Shown: positions 58,792 to 64,000 of the stretch, piece after piece
Layout of the letters: every line of letters begins with the position of its first letter
Numbering within the stretch: the stretch's first letter is position 1
Source: Rivularia sp. MS3
GTDB lineage: Bacteria; Cyanobacteriota; Cyanobacteriia; Cyanobacteriales; Nostocaceae
NCBI GenBank assembly: GCA_019192545.1
Contig: JAHCMI010000024.1
Span: 1 to 64,000 of the forward strand
Length of the DNA stretch: 64,000 nucleotides
Direction of reading: 5' to 3'
The notes under the pieces: model-generated
What the model saw: the letters and a program-made list of their open reading frames with translations, nothing else
What the model was told of the DNA's origin: nothing
Database searches by the model: none
Translations under genes and position numbers: made by a program

Positions 58792-58887
58792 TCAGCCTCC
58801 AGCAGCGAATGTCACCATAATCATCACTGAAAGTAAAATTCCGGGGGTTAGTAATCCAATTAACATTAATAAATCGTGAGTAGACAT
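58792..58887 (-). CDS. 31-residue single-helix membrane peptide
   Basis: A short frame MSTHDLLMLIGLLTPG then ILLSVMIMVTFAAGG, with AAAGG placed about 10 bases before the ATG. It is one hydrophobic helix, the size of small subunits of photosystems, cytochrome b6f or NDH-1. I do not recognise it as any named one (PetL, PetN, PsbX, Psb30 and PsaM have other sequences). It lies 135 bases beyond the dehydrogenase start, same strand. Confidence 0.55.
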   Translation of the reverse strand: MSTHDLLMLIGLLTPGILLSVMIMVTFAAGG

Positions 58888-59049
58888 AGTTATTACCTTT
58901 GTTGTGTTTATATAGCATTGCATTCACTGCTATGTTAGACCAACAAACAGCGGTAACTAATATAAGATGAATAAAATTTTAACTTTTGATAGGGATAGCA
59001 ATACTTTAAATGATAAAACTATTACTTCACCTTGTTTAGATCCCCCCAA

Positions 59050-59069
59050 CCCCCCTTTTTGAAGGGGGG
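59050..59069. terminator. Hairpin CCCCCCTT/AAGGGGGG
   Basis: CCCCCCTT (59050-59057) and AAGGGGGG (59062-59069) with a 4-base loop form an 8-bp stem 35 bases after the end of the methyltransferase gene (minus strand). It is one of the common dispersed hairpins of these genomes. Confidence 0.5.
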
Positions 59070-59104
59070 GCTTAGATAAGTTCTGTTTTGAGATGATTTA
59101 ATTA

Positions 59105-60295
59105 TCAATATGGTTGAGTAAAACCTTTGAGAGGTTGTGATTTTTCTGTTTGCGTTAATCCTTTGGCTTGAACTAAAACCTGGAAACCGCCAAGCCCCAT
59201 TGGATCTAAAAGTTGGTGTAGAGAGTCGCGGCGTTGCAATATGGTAGATAAAGGTTGCCCCGATTGCGATAAACTTGCTACACGCTCTCCTAATCCTAAA
59301 GCCATTAAAAATAATCCTTGTTGAGTTAAACCAACTTTGTCCAAACCGAGGCGATCGCCGTTTTTTTCCAAAGCAGTGAAATCAACATGAGCGGTGATAT
59401 CTTGCTGCCCAATGTTAATATAAGGGTCATTATGGCGATGATGTCGAGTGTAACACTGTAAGGTTCCGCGTTCTCGTCTGGGATTGTAATAACGGTTTTT
59501 AATATATCCATAGTCAATTGTTAGCACATACCCGCGCTGCAAACGGTTTGCTACTACACTTAACCATTCCAAAGCCGCTAAATTAATCTCGCTACGATAT
59601 CCGAAAGGGTATTGATTAATGTCTATTTCTAAGAAATTTAAATAATTAATAAGTTCAGGTGTAGAAGGTTTGTCAGTGGTTTCGGTGAGAAGATTAGAAG
59701 GGGAAGAGGGGGTAGAATTTTCTATTTGACTTTGTTTGTTTATGGTGACGTAAATTTCTTGTAATTCTCCGTTTTCTATTTTGAATTGATGCACGGGGAA
59801 AGCGTCTACTAGTTCGTTGGAAAAAAAACATCCGGTGATGGAATTATTTGGTATTTGTTCTAGTTCGCACCAGGTAATATCAAATTCTTTTAAACGCTGT
59901 TGCTGAATTTGTTTTAATCCAGGTGATTTTTCGATAATTGTGTATTTTAAACTTTTGAAAAAAGCGGAATATTCTTGTTTAATATAGTTGAGAATATCTG
60001 CGGCTAAATATCCTTGTCCCGCACCCATTTCTATTAAATCAAACGATTCGGGTTTACCTAATATTGACCAGATTTGGGCAAATTGAATTGCCAACATTTC
60101 ACCTATATCGCTTCCAAGATGTACTGAAGTAAAAAAATCACCTTGTTTTCCTAAGTCATTGGCTTTTTGAGAATAGTAGCCGTATTCTGGGTGATATAGT
60201 GCCAAGTCCATATATTCGGCAAAGGTAATGCGTTTTTGAGGACTTGCGGTAATGCGGTTGGTGATTTCTTGGGAAAGTTGAGGATTGGATTCCAT
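59105..60295 (-). CDS. MidA/NDUFAF7-family SAM-dependent methyltransferase
   Basis: Protein of 396 residues. The family start is ITFAEYMDLALYHPEYGYYS, then GDFFTSVHLGSDIGEMLA and the SAM-binding EMGAGQGYLAADIL. FFSNELVDAFPVHQF and LTIDYGY are also family marks. In mitochondria the counterpart methylates an arginine of the complex I subunit NDUFS2 and is needed for assembly. Here the gene lies in the same direction as, and two genes after, ndhH, which is the NDUFS2 homologue. A variable loop (NSTPSSPSNLL, about residues 197-207) comes from a low-complexity G/A tract (59693-59722). Confidence 0.88.
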   Translation of the reverse strand: MESNPQLSQEITNRITASPQKRITFAEYMDLALYHPEYGYYSQKANDLGKQGDFFTSVHLGSDIGEMLAIQFAQIWSILGKPESFDLIEMGAGQGYLAADILNYIKQEYSAFFKSLKYTIIEKSPGLKQIQQQRLKEFDITWCELEQIPNNSITGCFFSNELVDAFPVHQFKIENGELQEIYVTINKQSQIENSTPSSPSNLLTETTDKPSTPELINYLNFLEIDINQYPFGYRSEINLAALEWLSVVANRLQRGYVLTIDYGYIKNRYYNPRRERGTLQCYTRHHRHNDPYINIGQQDITAHVDFTALEKNGDRLGLDKVGLTQQGLFLMALGLGERVASLSQSGQPLSTILQRRDSLHQLLDPMGLGGFQVLVQAKGLTQTEKSQPLKGFTQPY

Positions 60296-60426
60296 ATTTA
60301 ATTGAATTAAATAAATTTAAAACCTCACCCTGCTTTTAGCCTCCCTTTCCGATAACTTGGAGAGGAATTGAAGGTGAGGTTTTATCAATTATGACTAAGT
60401 TATTATCCACAATTTTTCTACAATTA

Positions 60427-60981
60427 TCATATCTCCCATCGAAAATCTAAAGACTTAAAATATAAAAACAATTTAATACCGCAGAAAACTACAGCCATTG
60501 TAAATAGTCCCCAAGATATCCATAAATCGGCAATATTTAACATCCAGAGACTGGTTAAAATTAATCCAACCACATCAGCAATTAAAACTGGTAAACGTTC
60601 GCTAATATTCCAAGTTTGAATTATATTCTCTGCCGACACATCAATTTTGATATTAGCAAATAAGTTAAACCAAATTATCCCGAATAAAATTAAAATCAAA
60701 CCCCACCCTATAAATATTGATGATAAATAAAACCCAATTAATTCAATAGTAATTGTAATAATAGTAGTTATTTGAAAATTATTCAAACGAACATCTGCAA
60801 TTTTTTCTTTAGCATCAGCAACCTTTTGTAAATCTTGATTAGCCATATTAGCTTGTTCTATACATAACAAAAATATGCCCGCAGCTAATAATTGATGAGT
60901 TAGTTCTGCATTCCAAATAACTTGTTTTAATATCCCCAGACAAGCAGGAGAAAATAGTAAAAATATAATTTGATAAATCAC
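60427..60981 (-). CDS. Membrane protein of unknown function
   Basis: Protein of 184 residues with five hydrophobic segments (about 2-18, 30-42, 70-100 as two, 130-148, 150-175) and a polar loop NMANQDLQKVADAKEKIADVRL. I do not recognise a family name. The start is GTG 60981, without a clear ribosome site; the first ATG after it would remove the first helices. It lies between ndhH and the MidA-like gene (191 and 131 bases), same strand, so it may share their transcript. Confidence 0.65.
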   Translation of the reverse strand: MIYQIIFLLFSPACLGILKQVIWNAELTHQLLAAGIFLLCIEQANMANQDLQKVADAKEKIADVRLNNFQITTIITITIELIGFYLSSIFIGWGLILILFGIIWFNLFANIKIDVSAENIIQTWNISERLPVLIADVVGLILTSLWMLNIADLWISWGLFTMAVVFCGIKLFLYFKSLDFRWEI

Positions 60982-61110
60982 AAGATAAAGGTTAAAGGTT
61001 AAAGGTTAAAATAACATAACCAATTACCAATTACCAACTACCAATTATGCAAAGAAAAAGATTTCAGATTCTGAGTTATATATAAAAATCCAAAATCCAA
61101 AATCTAGCTT

Positions 61111-61150
61111 GAAAAGTTTGGGGGACGGAAACCGACACCCCCAACTTTTC
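61111..61150. repeat. Hairpin element downstream of ndhH
   Basis: GAAAAGTT(T)GGGGG and CCCCCAACTTTTC form a 13-bp stem with a bulged T. A related element is at 228-256. It lies 22 bases after the ndhH stop on the minus strand and may limit readthrough. Confidence 0.5.
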
Positions 61151-61172
61151 GCAAAATCTAAAATTGATAGGT

Positions 61173-62357
61173 TTATCTATCAACCGAACCCATAATTACG
61201 TCGATACTACCCAATATCACAACGATATCTGCTACTTTCACGCCCTTTAATAATTCTGGTAGAATCTGCAAATTATTGAAATCTGCCGGACGGATTTTCC
61301 AACGCCAAGGAAAGACATTATTATCGCCTACTAAATAGATTCCTAATTCACCTTTACCGCTTTCTACACGAGAATAGATTTCACCATCGGGAATCTTAAA
61401 GGTGGGAGCAACCTTTTTAGCAATATGCTGATATTCAAAGTCGTTCCACTTGGACTTCTTACCTTCCTGCATCCGCTTTGCTTCTAGGTTTTCGTAAGGG
61501 CCACCAGGAAGTCCTTTCAAAGCTTGCTTGAGGATTTTAACGGATTCGCGCATTTCGCGCAATCTTACCGTATAGCGAGCCAGACAATCTCCTTCTGTTG
61601 CCCACTGCACATCCCAGTCAAAATCGTCGTAGCATTCATAGTGGTCAACTTTTCTTAAGTCCCACTTTACCCCGGAAGCGCGTAACATTGGGCCAGATAA
61701 ACCCCAATTTATGGCTTGTTCGCGAGTAATAACCCCTAATCCTTCTACACGACGGCGGAATATGGGGTTTTTTGTGACTAACTTCTCGTATTCATCTACT
61801 TTGGGTAGGAAATAATCACAGAATTCCATACATTTATCTACCCAACCGTAGGGTAAATCAACCGCTACACCACCAACGCGAAAGTAGTTGTTGTTTACCA
61901 TGCGATAACCGGTAGCAGCTTCCCATAAATCGTAAATCATTTCCCGTTCGCGGAACTGATAGAAAAAGGGAGTTTGCGCTCCTACGTCAGCTAGGAATGG
62001 CCCCCACCATAACAAGTGGTTGGCGATGCGGTTTAATTCCAACATGATGACGCGGATGTAGCTAGCGCGTTTAGGAACTTCAATATCCGCTAATTTTTCT
62101 GGTGCGTTAACGGTGACGGCTTCGTTAAACATCCCCGCAGCATAATCCCACCGGCTTACGTAAGGAACGTACATCACATTAGAACGGCTTTCGGCAATTT
62201 TCTCCATTCCCCGGTGCAGATAGCCGATAACGGGTTCGCAATCAAGCACATCTTCACCGTCTAGGGTCATAATTAACCGTAAAACCCCGTGCATTGAGGG
62301 ATGGTGCGGTCCCATGTTCAGCACCATTGGTTCGGTGCGAGTTTCAATTAATGCCAT
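61173..62357 (-). CDS. ndhH: NAD(P)H-quinone oxidoreductase (NDH-1) subunit H
   Basis: Protein of 394 residues, the 49-kDa/NDUFS2-type subunit of thylakoid NDH-1, which forms part of the plastoquinone site with NdhK. Motifs: [73 protein letters not shown] and [10 protein letters not shown]. Arg49 in YLHRGMEK equals the arginine dimethylated in mammalian NDUFS2. AAGGGGAG stands before the ATG. The other ndh genes are not in the window, which is usual as ndhH is often separate in cyanobacteria. Confidence 0.97.
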   Translation of the reverse strand: MALIETRTEPMVLNMGPHHPSMHGVLRLIMTLDGEDVLDCEPVIGYLHRGMEKIAESRSNVMYVPYVSRWDYAAGMFNEAVTVNAPEKLADIEVPKRASYIRVIMLELNRIANHLLWWGPFLADVGAQTPFFYQFREREMIYDLWEAATGYRMVNNNYFRVGGVAVDLPYGWVDKCMEFCDYFLPKVDEYEKLVTKNPIFRRRVEGLGVITREQAINWGLSGPMLRASGVKWDLRKVDHYECYDDFDWDVQWATEGDCLARYTVRLREMRESVKILKQALKGLPGGPYENLEAKRMQEGKKSKWNDFEYQHIAKKVAPTFKIPDGEIYSRVESGKGELGIYLVGDNNVFPWRWKIRPADFNNLQILPELLKGVKVADIVVILGSIDVIMGSVDR

Positions 62358-63050
62358 GAACTAGTAATTCTCCCCTTATATTCTTTTTGCACTCACCCCT
62401 AAGTTTAGTTATTTTAAGCAAATATTGTAATCAAATATTTACTCATGCTCGCTTTTGGGGAGAGTGAAGATAAATTAAGCAGCATTTTCTTAATTATGAA
62501 GGATGAAGCGCGGTAAGGTGCATTATAGTGTCGAATTTTAAGAATAACTGTTTACTGATGCTATTAATTACTGATTTACCAAGAAAGGCAGTCGGCAGTA
62601 GGGAATTAGTTTTAGGGAACTTTATTGCTGCTTATCAATACTTGTTTATAGGTTATTTCGGATAACCAAGAAAAAATACTTAATGCTGATTGCTTAATTT
62701 CTGCCATAAAACAGAAATTATATTGATGTTTTTCTAAATTGACTTTAATTGTATCTATGGAAAAATTATTTACTTACGTATTTTAAGTATTATCCGCAAA
62801 AATGCTTATTTTTTATGTTTAGTAATTTAATGCAAGAGAATTTTTACTGAAGCTTATTATTTAAATTACTTCTTCTAAATAACTTTAAAGAAAATAATAA
62901 ATAAATTGTTGACATTTGTATGTTCCTAAGTAAGATAATGCAAGTATTCGGATGACTATGGGCTTAATATAGCCTGAAAGCAGGTTGCAATTAGCTTTTA
63001 ACCTGAAACTATATATCTATTATCTAAGTAAAAATACAAAGTGAAAAAAT
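62358..63050. other. Divergent intergenic region between ndhH and M23 gene
   Basis: No gene is seen in 693 bases. TTGACA at 62909-62914 with GATAAT at 62934-62939 (19-base spacer) is a candidate promoter for the peptidase. In the following leader GGCT/AGCC (62961-62974) and CAGGTT/AACCTG (62981-63005) form two successive hairpins, a possible regulatory RNA element. It matches no riboswitch consensus I know. Confidence 0.45.
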
Positions 63051-63728
63051 ATGAATCAAATCATAATTAATATCAAATCTTTCAAATATTTAGCATTAAT
63101 TATTATCAGCTTAACAGTTATATTACTTAGCTCAAATACACTGAAAGCCGTAGAAAAAAAACCGCAGCTAGTAGCTACAAATAACGTTTGGTCATCAGCT
63201 TCTTTCCCCGTCGAACGTTTTCAACGCTACACATCTCCTTTCGGATATCGTCGCTCTCCTAGAGGTGGTCGTTTAGAATTTCATAACGGTTTAGATATTG
63301 CCGCACCTCAAGGCAGCTACATCCGCAACTGGTGGGGAGGAAAGGTTATCAAAGTCGGCGATCGCGGTGCTTGCGGTACCCATATCATTGTTCAATCTGG
63401 TAATTGGAAACACAGTTACTGTCATATGAAAGGAGGAGTACAAAAAATCAACGGCCGTCTTTACATGATTGACCGTGCGGGTGGCATTAAAATCGCTAAA
63501 GGTCAACAAATTCCCGCAGGTGTCAGAATCGGACGTATCGGCATGACTGGACGCACTACTGGTCCTCATCTCCACTGGGTACTCAGATATGGCAACAATT
63601 ATGTTGACCCCGCACAAGTCCTTAGAGCTATGTATTCTAAGCAAGCAATTAGACAAACATCTAATATTCGTAGTAACCAACGATATCAAATCAAGCTTGA
63701 AGAATCCAAAGTAATTAGTAATCAGTGA
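63051..63728 (+). CDS. Exported M23-family peptidoglycan endopeptidase
   Basis: Protein of 225 residues. The N-terminal helix (KYLALIIISLTVILLSS) is a signal or anchor. The catalytic LytM domain (about 52-195) has His78 and Asp82 in FHNGLDIAAP and HxH as His173/His175 in GPHLHW; all zinc ligands are present, so it should be active in cutting peptide cross-links. The fold starts with SPFGYRRSPRGG, and two cysteines (ACGTH, SYCHM) are extra to many M23 domains. No coiled coil (as in EnvC/NlpD) is present. Likely role: cell-wall turnover. Confidence 0.92.
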   Translation: MNQIIINIKSFKYLALIIISLTVILLSSNTLKAVEKKPQLVATNNVWSSASFPVERFQRYTSPFGYRRSPRGGRLEFHNGLDIAAPQGSYIRNWWGGKVIKVGDRGACGTHIIVQSGNWKHSYCHMKGGVQKINGRLYMIDRAGGIKIAKGQQIPAGVRIGRIGMTGRTTGPHLHWVLRYGNNYVDPAQVLRAMYSKQAIRQTSNIRSNQRYQIKLEESKVISNQ

Positions 63729-63940
63729 ACAGTAGTTTTAACCTTTAACCTTTGAAAATAAATATCATTTTCCTAAAAGGTTATGCTGTTGATTTGATTT
63801 TCTTGAGGAAGAAGTTATTATTAGCGTAGATATCATTTTATAGCAACTGCCATAAGTATTATTTTTCTCAAATAGAGTTGAGATGTCGCCAACAAAAATT
63901 AATTGGCATACCTGGTAGAGCAAAATCATTAAAGGAGAAT

Positions 63941-64000
63941 ATGAGTAATCAGCGACTAAGGATAAGCCTATCAGTAGCGCTATTTCTGATAGGATTGCTT
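63941..64000 (+). CDS. Start of an exported or membrane protein (cut by the window edge)
   Basis: AAAGGAG stands 3 bases before the ATG, an excellent ribosome site. The 20 visible residues, MSNQRLRISLSVALFLIGLL, are a signal-peptide-like start. The family cannot be told. Confidence 0.6.
   Translation, partial: MSNQRLRISLSVALFLIGLL

Overview
The window is chromosomal DNA of a filamentous, probably heterocyst-forming (Nostocales, Calothrix/Rivularia-like) cyanobacterium. The evidence is: photosynthesis genes (psb34, ndhH, a CruP-type carotenoid enzyme, a cytochrome c6 paralogue), the cyanobacterial octamer GCGATCGC (HIP1) at many places, short tandem repeats of 7-8 bp in intergenic DNA, and three long tandem filamentous-haemagglutinin-like genes. 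The DNA is AT-rich. Genus assignment is inference. I see no phage, insertion sequence with a transposase, CRISPR array or rRNA.

Layout. 1-8 kb: repeat-rich edge, a PEP-CTERM exported protein, a seven-PAS hybrid histidine kinase and a half-size ABC exporter. 8.1-8.4 kb: tRNA-Tyr and tRNA-Thr behind one promoter. 9.0-25.1 kb: the most distinctive block, all on the + strand: three tandem TPS-type exoproteins, a TPR-CHAT (caspase-like) protein, a DUF928 gene that looks broken by one base, a CHASE2 hybrid histidine kinase and, overlapping it, a receiver-histidine kinase. 25.4-34.9 kb: Tex, a PfkB kinase, a plant-type ferredoxin, small membrane proteins (holin-like, YqaE/Pmp3), a coiled-coil protein, a low-potential-type cytochrome c6, a cytochrome P450 and APS kinase. 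35-39.2 kb: Uma2 remnant, TldD/TldE pair, exported pentapeptide-repeat protein. 39.2-46.4 kb: a permease/TIGR03943 pair and two lineage-type proteins of unknown role. 46.5-56.8 kb: CruP, citramalate synthase, fused ThiO-ThiG, Psb34 and a TPR protein. 56.8-57.8 kb: an island of palindromic repeats. 57.8-62.4 kb (minus strand): a beta-hydroxyacid dehydrogenase, a 31-residue membrane peptide, then ndhH, a membrane protein and a MidA/NDUFAF7-like methyltransferase. 63 kb: an M23 peptidase and the start of another gene.

How the parts fit. The 9-25 kb block combines secreted beta-helical adhesin-like proteins, an envelope-facing caspase-like protein and two signalling kinases; no TpsB outer-membrane transporter lies in the window. 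I regard it as the best candidate for an incompletely described system (surface protein plus sensing). The ndhH-MidA neighbourhood is a second lead, because the mitochondrial counterpart of MidA methylates an arginine that is conserved in this NdhH.

Limits: all calls were made by eye from sequence and family memory, without database searches. Start codons and domain borders are approximate where stated.
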